Assembly: GCA_037892935.1 (NCBI GenBank)
Contig: JAYXKI010000006.1
Span: 930,001-994,000 of the forward strand
DNA: 64,000 nt
Origin: Phlebopus portentosus
Taxonomy: Eukaryota; Basidiomycota; Agaricomycetes; Boletales; Boletinellaceae
Reading direction: 5' to 3'
The notes below the pieces were generated by a model. That model saw only the letters and a program-made list of their open reading frames with translations. It had not been told where the DNA came from and did no database searches. The position numbers were made by a program, and so were the translations under genes. Position 1 is the stretch's first letter. The number at the start of each line of letters is the position of its first letter. Shown here in pieces: positions 34,163-45,408 of the stretch.

Positions 34163-34650
34163 TTGTTGCTATATTTTTCTTTTGCGAGGACAGGATTCTT
34201 TGCGCCCCTTTATCTTGATGCTCTCGGTTTATTTCCTTCCTATCAAATTCCTTTTCCTTGTCGACTGTAGCGATTTCGTTTCCTCCACTTTCTGCAAATG
34301 AACCGGCTTCTTATTTCTCCCTATATGCTGGCTTCTTCGTTTCTTATGCCCACCTTTTCCTTCGCGTTCGGACTTCGATGATATATGTTATTGATGTTTG
34401 CTGTCGTACTTTAATAGAAGAGAAGGCCCCCACCTTCTATTTGGGCCCGCCATCTACTTTCTTGGTCTCACTCTCCTTTTTCTAGCCAGCATATCGTAAA
34501 ATAATGATTTTATCATTTTTTTTTTTGGCTGATCGACTTTCGTATGGCGTTTTGAGTATGACGCCGCCGCCTCTTTTGTCAGAGTTGGATGTGGACTCTG
34601 GCGCTGAGTGCTTGATACCGAGGTGTTCGTATCCCGGCTTGCAACTGCCC
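34163..34650 (+). repeat. 3' flank of the zinc-finger factor, duplicated downstream
   Basis: This segment matches 42159-42620 over most of its length with many substitutions. Shared landmarks are TTTATCTTGATGCTCTCG, TGATGTTTGCTG-like sequence and CGTATCCCGGCTTGCAACT. It shows that the duplication extends past the stop codon into untranslated DNA. Confidence 0.75.
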
Positions 34651-35499
34651 CGATCAGTAAATTTCTTTTTCTGTTACTTATCAATTCATGTTCTTACTCT
34701 TACCACCGCTCTTCTTTATTCCCTTCATTCTGTCTTTTCTATTCGTCCTTTCACTGGTGCCTGGTGATTTAATTATCCATTAACCAAACAAACAAGTAAA
34801 TAAACGAAATTCTGCATGTTTTCATGTTGATCTTGATCGTTAACGAAACCCGAGAAGCCGAAACCATGCATTATGACGAATGTATATATGTATGTAGTGT
34901 ATGATCGTAGCGGTAATAGATAATATGAAAAGCATCTGGTGTGAGAGTATACGGGATAACATACGCCAGAAGTCAGATCTTTCTTCTAATCACGCCGTTG
35001 GGCAGACAAAGGAAGCCGTAGATTTGCATAAGTCTCATCACACCGGATACTCACTTTAGCATTGCTGAAGCATGGGCGTTCAAGTTCTGGCTTGGGAGCG
35101 CGGTCCAACTCGACAGCATTTGACTACCAGGTCATACATACAGCATGGGCTTGCTACAGAGATTGTGGATCATCCAACCCCTCGATTGAGCCACTATCGC
35201 GCTCAAGGCAAACAAGTAGTGAGATCCCCAAACTCAAAAATGTCGCGGCGGCGATCACGCAGATTCGCGTGTTGAGATCCTTGGCTTTCCCTCCTTGTTT
35301 AGTGTGATCCGATAGGTAATTAGCGAGGAAGAACAATCACGAATAATTATTGGACAGTTCCTCCTGCGAAAGGGCTAGCCCGGCCACTCGACGAAGCTCG
35401 ATTGATTCTTCAATCCAGGTCCTTGACACTACGACACTGCTAAAAACGACTATGCAGAGAATTCACAAAGCTGTTCAGCATCAGGGAACGATGAAGATG
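34651..35499. other. Intergenic
   Basis: I see no gene here. Short open frames near 35062-35307 overlap in two frames and carry no motif. TPR-like coding debris begins just downstream. Confidence 0.45.
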
Positions 35500-36290
35500 A
35501 CCATCAGGTAAGAGCCAGGGCAGAACGGTAGAGATCGACGGACTCCGTAATGTCCTCGACGGATCCACTGCGCTCAAAGCGAAGGCGCAGAGAATATGCG
35601 AGATTGCTGAGCGACTGAGAACGATGGGAATGTCCCTCTTGTCGAAGAGTCAGAGCAAAAACGATGAATTTGATTGATTCCGTAATATCCTCAATGTTGC
35701 CGCCTTTTCTGAGAGCGAAGATGCAGAGAATTTTCGAGCGAGATTGTTAAATGATTCAGATAGAGCAGGATTTCCTTTCAACGGGAGAGTCAGGGCGGAG
35801 CGGTAGACTCCTCGAGGTCCTCGATGTTGCCGCCCTGCTGAAAACGAAGGTAAAGAGAATATCCGAGATTGTTAAATGACTCAAAGCCCCAGGGTCTTTC
35901 TTCGATTGAACAAGGGATGTCCAAATTTGTTAAGTAAGTGGGAATGACGGGGATCCTCCAGACGAAGAACTCGAAGAGAACGGTGAACCTCAATTAACTC
36001 CGTGATATCCTTGACATTGCCAGTTTTTCTAAAAGTAATTGTACGGAGAACAACCGAGGTAGATGTCCTTCTGGTCGAAGAGCTAGAGCAGAACGATGAA
36101 GCTCGATTGACTCCGTAAGGACTTCAATGTCACCGCCATTCTGAAAGCGGGGATACAGTGAACAAGCAAGATTGCTGAGCGGATCAGAACAATGCGATTC
36201 TCCCTTAGGGAGAGGAATTAAAACAAGTCGACGAAGCTCGATCGACTCCCTTGGGTACCTGATGTCACCTAGCTGAAAGCACTCCGTTCA
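35500..36290 (-). pseudogene. Degenerate TPR-repeat gene fragment
   Basis: Read on the minus strand, this stretch encodes several copies of a tetratricopeptide-like unit: SQSLSNLAYSLRLRFERSGS then VEDITESVDLYRSA; FNNLGYSLYLRFQQGGNIED; DPLSNLACSLYPRFQNGGD then ESIELHRSALALRPEGH. The units resemble the long TPR arrays common in Agaricomycete genomes. The copies lie in different frames, separated by stops and indels, with no start codon and no C-terminal domain visible, so this is a decayed fragment. Confidence 0.75.
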
Positions 36291-36461
36291 AGATTTTGAG
36301 CATTGCACAGCCATGGTGGTGGCCGATACGATGAAGACCTACGACGACACTCTCCATAATCGTTTCTTCGGTATCATTGGCGCGTTTTGATCCCATGAGT
36401 CTTGAATAATCGTCAGGCATCTGTAAGAGCAAAATCCTGACCGATTACTGGTGGTCACTCA

Positions 36462-36479
36462 CCCCCCCCCCCCCCCCCC
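36462..36479. repeat. Homopolymer of 18 cytosines
   Basis: Uninterrupted run of C followed by GCGGGG. It sits between the TPR and kinase pseudogenes. Confidence 0.95.
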
Positions 36480-36549
36480 GCGGGGATAGTGACAATGAAG
36501 TTAGGATGGTTTGAGTCAGCGTTGGCCAGTCTGCTGGACTTCTAGCCCG

Positions 36550-37691
36550 ACACTCCGCGGGTCGAATAGAGCATCGAGTATTGAAAATGCGTCGACAACT
36601 TCATGCCAATCCGGAGGTCTGAGGCAAATCTGGAATTTCCCTTTCATGACGGCCGATAGCACGAGTAACTCGTGCTTGACGTGAGCATATGACACTTTTC
36701 ACACCAGCGTTTCCTGAGTGCAGAAGATAGTCAGACCATGCGCAAGGATTGCTCATTGCAAAGCGCACGTAAAGCGTCATTCCAAATGCCCGGACATCCG
36801 TCTCCTTTCTGTGTTCCATGTTCCACGTTTTCCCTGGGCATGTGCAACTCTATGGTAACCTATAGAGCAGAGTCTCTTGGATGACCGTCGTACGTCGTAG
36901 ACACAGTCACTATCCGATGAGTCGAGCATACGAGAAATACCAAAGTCGCATATCAGTGGATCGCCGGATGAGTTGATGAGAACATTATCCCACGATGAAA
37001 GTAGAGCAGAGATCGTGAACAAAGTCTCTTTCATGCATATATCTTAGTCTCAGGTATATTTAAAGCTTAAACAGATCTGGTGAGAATTGGATTACCGCCC
37101 CGGAAACTTACAACCATGTACACGCACCAGACACACAATATCAGACGTTGGGTGCTCATTCAAGAACTTTCATAACGTTCCATTCTCCGTGCTTTTGAGA
37201 TTGGTGACAAGTAATCATTCTCAAGCATATACCTGGGAAATGACAATATATTCGGGTGTTCCAATTTTGATCATATGTCCATCTCTCTCGCAAGCGTCTG
37301 GCCAGTACAGCGGTGAGTATCGCGTTTTGACTATCTATACAATGAGCTTCCACACCTTAGCCAGGAACGTATCTTTGTTCAATCGGACACGGAGCGCCTT
37401 GATAGTAATCTTCACCTGGCCTCCTCCCGTTGCTATCGTATAGCGATATTGAAGAAACTTGGATGATGTAAACCTGACGAACGCGTTACCATATTCATCG
37501 AGAGCATGGTTAGCTGCACCCCTGCCAACCACGCATCCAGACAACTGTAAAAAATTGAGCGTTGACAGTATTCGTAACAGAGCACTTTCAGAACCGACCT
37601 CGACGTAAAGTCGGTTGGCGCTCCCAGCACGGAGGGTCCCCCGGGTTCGCAGCCGAGTTTCTTGTAAGCCAGAGGCTTCTCTTCCCCACAC
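36550..37691 (-). pseudogene. TKL-like protein kinase pseudogene
   Basis: Third, decayed member of the kinase family found at 38.6 and 43.1 kb. Recognisable pieces on the minus strand: the N-lobe lysine region VKITIKALRVRLNKDTFLAK; TLAREMDI then a stop where the paralogues have Trp (IWSK); KLEHPNIL; YMLENDYLSPIS; DNVLINSSGDPLICDFGISR with the DFG motif; KETDVRAFGMTLYVRF. Frames change between pieces and at least two in-frame stops occur. The catalytic-loop exon (HSD motif) is not found. The orientation is opposite to the two intact paralogues, so this is an inverted copy. Confidence 0.85.
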
Positions 37692-38581
37692 TGAGCGTCA
37701 TTCGTAACGTAACCATTGAATAAAAAGGCTGAATAAAATATAGCAGCAGCTCGCTCTAATCAACGAGGATTTCTTTGAAGGTTGTCTCGCTCCGCGAAGA
37801 AATAACCGTGCACTGGAATTTCTATCACGAGCAAGATATTTTTGACCAAATTTCGAATCACTTACAGCTACACAATCGCTATCTGATTTCTGATTGAAGT
37901 TATCCGACACAGCTTTCCGAGCAGATCGTGTCATATCGTGAAGAGAAAAAAAGGACAGCGTAACGTGATAAGACAAATGTATCGAGAAGAAATAGAACTC
38001 TTTATGACGATCGTAGACAATCAGTCAATGTCGACATGAAGAAATTCAGGATTTCCTGCATTAAAGGAGTCACTCCAAACTCCGACCGGCGCTCTCCGGA
38101 TTACTCAAGATCAACACAACACGCTTTTGAAGGTCCAAGTCGTTCTGAGAAATCTCCCATGCAAATCCAACAGAGATCGTAACCAAAATTCCGGACAAGC
38201 TTTCCTTGATATGATCTTCTCGTGTCCTCTACAGCACTTGATGTTTATCGAAGTCCTCCCAGTCAAACGAGATTGCTCTACCACAGTTGGGAAAGCCGAG
38301 CGTGCCGGAAGCTGTGTGAGAACTGATGCAGGTGGTGTCTGATAATGTCTATTGACCTCGTGCTTGTCGCTCCGTTGTTTACCACCTTCAGCAAGACAGC
38401 TTCGTTCAAAACAGACAGAAGCAGAAGCTCAGTAGGTAGTCACGGGGACTTCTTTACAATGTCGGGACAGAGACTACCAAGTCTTTCTGCCCCGAAGAGC
38501 ACAGAAAGTGCTCTATCAAGAACACTCACAAAGCTCATCCATCTAAACCTGTAGGACCATATCTTCGGCAAAAGCTCAGTA
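37692..38581. other. Spacer between inverted kinase copies
   Basis: Contains the probable promoter of the downstream kinase. An ATG near 38459 opens a frame matching the N-terminus of the kinase at 43 kb (LSRTLTKLIHLNL versus LSRVLSKLGHLDL), but it ends in TAG at 38552-38554, in frame with the kinase ATG used here. The kinase has apparently lost its N-terminal extension. Confidence 0.55.
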
Positions 38582-41500
38582 ATGGAGGCTAATGGAGGCT
38601 TCTGCGACGTATTTGTCGGCAATGTCTTGTCCAAGCACCTTCTCCATTCCCGCACCACGTCGGAAGAACCAATAGTAAAGGTTGCGATTAAGCGCCTGCG
38701 TGTTCGACTAGGTAGAGACATGCAGCTCGCAAAGGTGACGAAATAGCACGTTTTCGGATGTGGCTTAAAGTCTAACTCTTTTGCTCTTGACAGTCACTTG
38801 CAAGGGAAATGCGTATTTGGTCAAAGTTGGATCATCCTAATATATTACCACTTCTCGGTTATATGCTTGAGAGTGATTATCCGTCATTGATATCAGAATG
38901 GATGGAATTTGGAACAGTAAGAAATTTCTTGAATAGTCATCCGGAATGGAGTATTGCGCATTTGGTACGTCAATGTATACTTGACGTGACACGTTCTGAG
39001 GAATTTATTGGTGCTTAGGCACTTGGAGTGGCTGCCGGATTAGAGTTCATGCATGCTCGGGACATTATCCACTCAGATTTGAAGGCTGTGAGTGATAAGA
39101 CTCATCTATGACTGAACAAAGTCCTCTGTCAACTAAATAACACTCGCGTTCAGGACAACATTCTAATCAGCAAATACTATCAGCCTCTGATCTGTGATTT
39201 TGGGATTTCTCGGATCCTTGACTCCTCCCAGAGCGCTTTTGTCTCGACCACACATGATGGTCATGCAAAGGGCTCTATGCGATGGATGGCCGTAGAACTG
39301 CTTGACCCTTGTGAAGACGTAGAGCCGAAGCATAGTAAGGAGACTGATGTCTGGGCATTCGGTATGACGCTCTATGTGAGTTTCTCCATGAGAATCACTG
39401 CGACTGCTCTGACTGTCTCTAATCAGGAGATGGTGCTGAAAAATCTTCCTTATTATCACCTCAAACAAGACGCACGTGTAGTACTTGCCGTGATGAACGG
39501 AGAGCTCCCGATGCTACCCAGTTTCTCGGAGATTGATACCCATCTATCAGCTTCAGCGTATTCATTGTTCTGTGCTATCTGTAGGGGCTGCTGGGCCAGA
39601 AGTCCGGAGGAACGACCAACCATGTCTCAGATAATGGGACGTCTGTTACTGCTTCTATCCTCAAACACGCAAGCCTCGGTTGAAGACACTCTAGTATTGA
39701 AAAGGAATAATGCAGCAACTATGTCACTAAACAGCATTCTGCCATTCCATGTCAAGCTGAAAGAACGTGTAATCACCCTCGAGATGAGCAAGCAGGCGAT
39801 TATACAAATCAAGCAAATGAAGCGAGAAGCAATTAGGGAAGGACGTAAGGATCTCTCATGCGTGCTTTTACTATCCTCACTAACTTTCGAATGTTTATGC
39901 AAAGTCCTTCAACCCGAACCTCCCAAGTTCTTGTCTGATGAAGACAGGGTGGTTTTCCACCACCGTTTTGAAGTACTCTACAACTTGATTAAGGACTGCC
40001 TGAAATCCTTGCCTTTCTATCTTTCCGCCACTGATGATGAGGAGACAGTAAAGAGTACTATAAAAATGGTGAGCTTTCTATTCTGTGTATGCACGAGAAA
40101 CTCAAGTTTGGCCTTATACAGGAAGACATATGTGCAAAGCAGCAACTACTTCTGCCACAAGTTTATGTGCTAGATGTTCCAGCACTACAAGCATTAGTAG
40201 AAAAATCTTTGACCTACAGATTGCGCGTCTTCTGGATTTGTTCAGAACTGCATATCATGTCCTCGACAGAACAGAACAAGGTACGTATAATTATTTTCTA
40301 ACAATAATCTTAGTAACTCATTTGATTATTCGCTTCGACATAAGCAGCGGCAACAAGCTGGAGCTCCTACTGATCCTCGACAGAATTCAACACATCCCAG
40401 GGTGTCGAGTCAGCGGCAGATGAATGAGGGTCTTCCTCAGGACCTTTCGTCAAGTTCTTCGGCGCGATTTGGAGGATCAACAGTTACACGCGTTCCGACA
40501 AGCCCGGAATTCAATGTCGGTGGTGGTCTATACGACTTGCACTCTCGCAGAAGCTCTACCGATGCTTACAGCAAAGGAGACTACCTTTCTACTCCAAAAT
40601 CAGCCGCGTCGTCGAGTCCGCATCTTCCGCTTGAATACGGTTCGAGTACGCAAACGAAAGGCTGTGAACAAGTCCATCCGCTAAGCACGTCGGACCGTTT
40701 CGATGAGTACCAGCAAGCTCTTTCGCGAGAGAGCACACTTTCGCCGTCTCTCTTGTCGTCAGAGGCAAGTGTCGATATGCCTTTCGTTGCCAATTTCAAC
40801 TGTGTCGAAAATAGCAGAAGCGCGGAAGAGACGACCTCTTTCTTCACTCAGCACGCGATGAAGCTTGCTCCGCAGGGTTTGACTCCTCGGCTCTTACAGA
40901 ACGAAGAGAACGGTATGGTTGCTACCCCGCGTAATCGAGAACACGAAATACGTGAGTTGAAGGAGTTCTGGAAGCAATATCTGTCGACGCCTCTTACTGG
41001 ACCGTCTCTTGGCGCCGTTTCTAAATCTGAGTTGCCCAATATCCAACTTGCTTCGCTTGGAGATGGTTCGCGACTGACTCCGGAGCTTGGACTGCCGGGT
41101 GCCGTGTCACTGCAATCTGTACGCGCAACAGCGGATGAGAATGCTGTTGTACCATTTCACGTGACGAATTCGAAAAGCCAGGCTCGTGCGCAGCACCCGG
41201 CCTTGCAGAACAAGGAAGACCTCAAAAGATTCGAGCAGGCTGTGTTGGCTCGCAGTCCGCCGAATTTGACACTTGTCCAGCCGCCGAAGGGCCGTCACTC
41301 GATATCATCATCGGCAAGTCCTCACAGCGCTTCTGACCGACAGTCGCAGCCACCTGGAGCTGGTCTGGAATTGGGCAGCATCGAAGATAGGAAATCGATC
41401 GATGATGGTCCAGGTCCAGGTGAACCGTCACCAGAATGTGGAGTCAAGCGCCCAGCTCCTCAGGTACTTGAGGACTTGATACAGAAGCGAGCTAAGGTTC

Positions 41501-41790
41501 GACGGGACGAGTGTGAAGATGCCGTCGATGGTAGCGAGTCCGACGCAGAAGAGTCAAGTGATACTGGTTCGCCCTCTAATCGATTTGATGGATTGCATTC
41601 CTCGATGAGGGCAAGCAACATGAGTCTAACTAATTACCATCGCAGTATTCAGTTTGCTCATTCTGGGACAGGCGGCCCTGGGTCTGGAACGGAAACATTA
41701 CACTCAGCGATGGATGTCGTGGTCGGCCTCGTTCAGTCTCGGAAGCCTACCTTTCTGAATGAGAAGGAGAGACCATCCTGGCGTGTATAA
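38582..41790 (+). CDS. Chimeric gene: TKL-like kinase joined to a transcription-factor tail
   Basis: Seven exons, all joined in phase 0: 38582-38734, 38794-38964, 39019-39087, 39154-39375, 39427-40068, 40122-40280 and 40345-41790, about 953 residues. The kinase half is complete: glycine-loop region GGFCDVFVG, lysine in VKVAIKRL, LAREMRIWSKLDHPNILPLL, catalytic loop HSDLKADN, DFGISR, KETDVWAFGMTLY and RPTMSQIM. A helical region of about 170 residues follows. The last exon copies the low-complexity tail of the zinc-finger factor at 32 kb, aligning from about QRQMNEGL (original QRKMDEGF) and including RELKEFWKQYLSTPLTG, but without the zinc fingers. The frame ends in a stop inside a 242-bp insertion. 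An internal intron (41783-41931) could instead carry the frame on to 42158. A two-gene reading (kinase ending within 40.1-40.2 kb) is possible but leaves the tail without a start of its own until 40429. Confidence 0.75.
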
Positions 41791-41943
41791 GGCACCTTGG
41801 CTGACTGAGCACCGCGCAGTCCATCTCAGCCTCTGATTCGATTAATGCTACACCTGCAGCAATAGAAAACCCGGTGACGACAGCCATCAACGGGCCGATC
41901 GGGGATGCGAATGTGGTTGGAACTGCCCTAGCGTCCTCATTAC
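41702..41943. other. 242-bp insertion flanked by a CATTAC direct repeat
   Basis: Comparison with the original at 33.9 kb shows extra sequence between GGAACGGAAA and CTAGATCGGTTCCGGCA. CATTAC occurs on each side (41696-41701 and 41938-41943), as expected for a target-site duplication. Removing one repeat plus the insert restores the parental reading frame (ACA TTA CTA GAT CGG). I see no clear terminal inverted repeats and no poly-A tail. Confidence 0.7.
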
Positions 41944-42158
41944 TAGATCGGTTCCGGCAACAGAGTGAGCCTTCTGGACTACGCACAAACATAGCTGGAG
42001 TGGAAATGACAGATGGGAAAATGGATGAAAGCTGTCCGAGCCTTGTCTCATACACGGTTAGTCCACTGCAGGCATCGCATGTTGTGGAGAATGCTCAATT
42101 AAACCCGCCTCCACTCGGACTACCCGGAGTTGATGGCAACGCGCTTATGCAGACGTAG
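41944..42158 (+). pseudogene. Distal part of the duplicated transcription-factor tail
   Basis: Matches the C-terminus of the zinc-finger factor (LDRFRQQSEPSGLR, GKMDESCPSLVSY, ASHVVENAQL, LPGVDGNALMQT then TAG). It is cut off from the upstream frame by the 242-bp insertion, unless an intron within that insertion is spliced out, in which case it is the true end of the chimeric gene. Confidence 0.65.
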
Positions 42159-42620
42159 TCGTTGATGTAGTTTCTTCTTGCAAGGACAGGGTTCTTTGCG
42201 TTCCTTTATCTTGATGCTCTCGATTTATTTCCTTCTTTTCAAATTTCTGTCTCATCGACTGTGTCTCCCACTTCTTGCAAATAACTCGGCTTCCTCTTTC
42301 TTCTTATTCTGACTTTTATATTTTATGCCCACTAATTCCTTCGCGCTCGGACTTTCATATACGTAGTTAATGTTTGCTGACATGTTTTCATGGGAAGAGA
42401 AGCTTCGGGTGGGATTATTTCCACTTCCTTGATCTCACTCTCGTTTTCTGAAAGCCCGCATATCATATAATAATCACTCTATTATTATTATTTTTGGCTG
42501 ATTGGATTATTTGTTCCCAGTTGTCAGTTTTATTTGAAAGTTGGATTCTGGGTTCCGGCGCCGAGTGGTGGACACTGACGCGCCCGTATCCCGGCTTGCA
42601 ACTCCTCGTTTACTAAATTC
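42159..42620 (+). repeat. Second copy of the zinc-finger factor 3' flank
   Basis: Diverged duplicate of 34163-34650. It begins at the matching stop codon and ends around CGTATCCCGGCTTGCAACT (about 42584-42602). It marks the right border of the segmental duplication. The following 470 bases are the presumed promoter of the next kinase. Confidence 0.75.
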
Positions 42621-43091
42621 CAACCCTTCTTTTCTGATTCGTCTTCGTACCACTACTCTTTGTCATGTTCCTCATTTTGGCTTTTTCATTCGCCTTTTGA
42701 CCAATACAATAGTCCTGTCTGTGCGCCGATGTATGCCGCGAGCCACGAGCCATGAAGCAGATCAGATATAGTATTATTAGTAATAGTAAGGGAAAAAAGT
42801 GACGCACGATCACGGGACTCGTTCCTTCCGGCGAAGTCTCCTCTTCCATGGTGAGCCCCTATAGCTTACAGTGCGCCAATATCCATTACTTGAGTGCGCA
42901 TTCGGATCGTTTGTCGTGCATGGTTTTAGTCTACTAGCTTACCTCTGTGTAATCCTGTGTGGGCGTCTCTGTGTGAGCATCTCTGTGTGAGAACCGATGC
43001 ACCGCTTGTCCAGTGCATGTCCCGTTCCTCTGAGTCGTGCCTTCGCCTTCCACCTCTCAACACCCGAAGTTCATCCTCGCAGTCGAAGTAG

Positions 43092-44449
43092 ATGGAGGAG
43101 ATGGCAGCAAACTCCTCAGCAACTCTGGAACAGTTCTCATTAGAGAGCAATGGATGCATTGCTTTTACACCTCTGTATGACGGGGCCGAGAATTACTTAT
43201 CAAGGGTACTCTCAAAGCTTGGCCACCTAGATCTATCCGGGAAACTGCTCGACAAGAACGCAGTGATGGAAGCGAGTGGCGGCTACTGCGATGTCTTCAT
43301 TGGATACATCTCGCCTGGATATATTCGCCACCGCCTTCCATTAAACATGAAGGACAGCGAAGTGAAAGTTGCCGTCAAGCGCCTCCGGTTTCGGTTGAAC
43401 AGAGACAAGAAGCTTGCCAAGGTCGGGACTATCGTTTCAAAATGTGACCTATGAAAGATACTGACTCATTTTCTGGCTAGACACTTGCGAGAGAGATAGC
43501 TGTTTGGTCAAAATTAAATCATCCGAACATATTGCCGCTGCTCGGGTATATGTTTGAGAAGGATTATCCATCGCTAATATCCGAATGGATGAAATACGGA
43601 ACTATGAGAGACTTCCTGAAGAATCACCCAAGTTGCAGCATCGCATATCTGGTACGTCTCATCCGACAAATCCGATTCTCTGATTGTTGACATTGCAGTG
43701 ATTGTTCAGTCATCTGGTATTGCCGCAGGTTTGAAGTACATTCATGACCGAAACATTGTCCATTCGGATATGAAGACTGTGAGTGCCACCAAATAGGTTG
43801 ATCCAGCGGAATATTAATTGACTTACACCGCAAATCAAAGGACAACATTTTAATCGGAGAGTACTGGCAGCCTGTGATATGCGATTTTGGTATTTCTCGT
43901 ATGCTCGATTCTTCGCAGAGTATTTTCGTTTCGACAACACACGACGGGCAAACTAAGGGCTCTGCTCGTTGGATGGCTATAGAGCTCTTTGTTCCTGATG
44001 ACGGAGCAGAAGTCAAGCATACTAAGGAGACGGACATCTGGGCATTTGGTATGACACTTTATGTAAGCGAGTCCTTTGTCGATAACACCGCATCTGGCCT
44101 GATCGTCTCTTGTAATCAGGAAATGATCACAAAACAGTTTCCGTACGCTCATCTCAGGCGAGATGTTCAAGTTTTATCTGCCGTGATGAAAGGAGATCTT
44201 CCATTATTCCCAAGGACCAGGAGCAAATATTTGTCTTCAAACTCATATTGGAAAATCCGTTCGCTCTGCTCCAGCTGTTGGGTAAAAAATCCAAAGGAAC
44301 GCCCGACAACGAATCAGATTACCCTCTCGTTATCATCTCTGTGGGTAGACGAACTCAGGACGGAGTCTCGGAACAGGCACGTTGAAATTCGGCCGCGAGG
44401 AGCAGGAGGCCCAAATCAAGGATCGGAAATGGTCGGAATAACTGTTTGA
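43092..44449 (+). CDS. TKL-like protein kinase
   Basis: Probable Ser/Thr or dual-specificity kinase of the tyrosine-kinase-like group expanded in mushroom-forming fungi. Exons: 43092-43421, 43481-43651, 43710-43778, 43841-44062 and 44120-44449, 373 residues. Introns 1-4 are all in phase 0 and at the same positions as in the paralogue at 38.6 kb. Motifs: GGYCDVFIG, VKVAVKRL, TLAREIAVWSKLNHPNILPL, the hinge-side LISEWMKYGT, catalytic loop HSDMKTDN, DFGISRML, KGSARWMAIELF, KETDIWAFGMTLYEMI and RPTTNQI. The catalytic loop has HSD in place of HRD, as in the paralogue. It keeps the N-terminal extension that the paralogue has lost (stop at 38552). It lacks the long C-terminal part and ends shortly after the kinase domain. 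No membrane segment is seen. Confidence 0.85.
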
Positions 44450-45408
44450 GACTTGGAAGTATTTTTATTCCGGCATGGTGGACAGACCAAGCAGCTGCCG
44501 CTTTCTTTCGATCAATTCCATTAATCTGCAGCGGGATAGGTCACCTCGTCTTTGGCATTCTCAATCTCCCGTGTGACTTGTTCTCTGCTGTTATGCCGTT
44601 ATCTGTATCATTTATATCCCTCGCAAACGTCCTTTACTTGGCCATTTTTGTCCTTTCTATGTCTGAGTTTTGCTTTCATGTTTGTACTTGGTAGACTTTG
44701 TTGATGCTTGCTGTTGTTCTCGGTGGGAAATATTGGATTCTTCCCTAGGCTCATATCTCCCTCAGTCTCTCTCTTCAAGCCTGTCGTTCTATTAAGGCCT
44801 ATATATTTTCTTTTTCAAATCACTTTGTACATCTGTGAGCCTGTTGGTTGACTATTTATATTGCCACTCACAGGTCATTCAGTACCAAAGTAACACGTAT
44901 CCCGATTTTCAAATACTCTTCATTTGCATACACGGTTTTTATCTATCGTATCCTTGGTAGGGCTTCATCTTCTGTTAACTGAATGGTGATTTATCAAAGT
45001 CTGGATTGGTTATTAGCCAAATTGTGTTCTTCAAATTGTGATTTCTATTATCTCACTCTTCTGGTTGTATAACTAGTGGATGTCAGGACCAGTTTGACAT
45101 TGATGAATCATCTTTGTTAAATAAATGTGGTATATTCGGGCCCTTATTGTCATGTTAGTCTCAGACGATTATGCTTTATGAAAACAAAGTGTATATATAC
45201 AAGAGTCGCGCGGTTAAGTGTCCTTTCGGAGTTTGAATGACGCGTTATTGACGCGAGTGAATCATGTGATGCTGGTCTCCTGACGCTCGATTTGCGGTGC
45301 TGCGCGCTGTGACCAATGGTTCGCTTTTTTGAAGCCTCCACGTCAACTTGTCTGTCGTTCAAAAGACTCCTCTTCTGCTTAGGTTTTCTCCATTCATAGG
45401 CAAATACG
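44450..45408. other. Intergenic
   Basis: Kinase 3' flank and promoter of PHO88/SND3. The sequence around 44695-44740 (TTGTTGATGCTTGCTGTTGTT and what follows) faintly recalls the 3' flank repeated at 34 and 42 kb, but the match is too weak to call. No coding signal. Confidence 0.4.
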
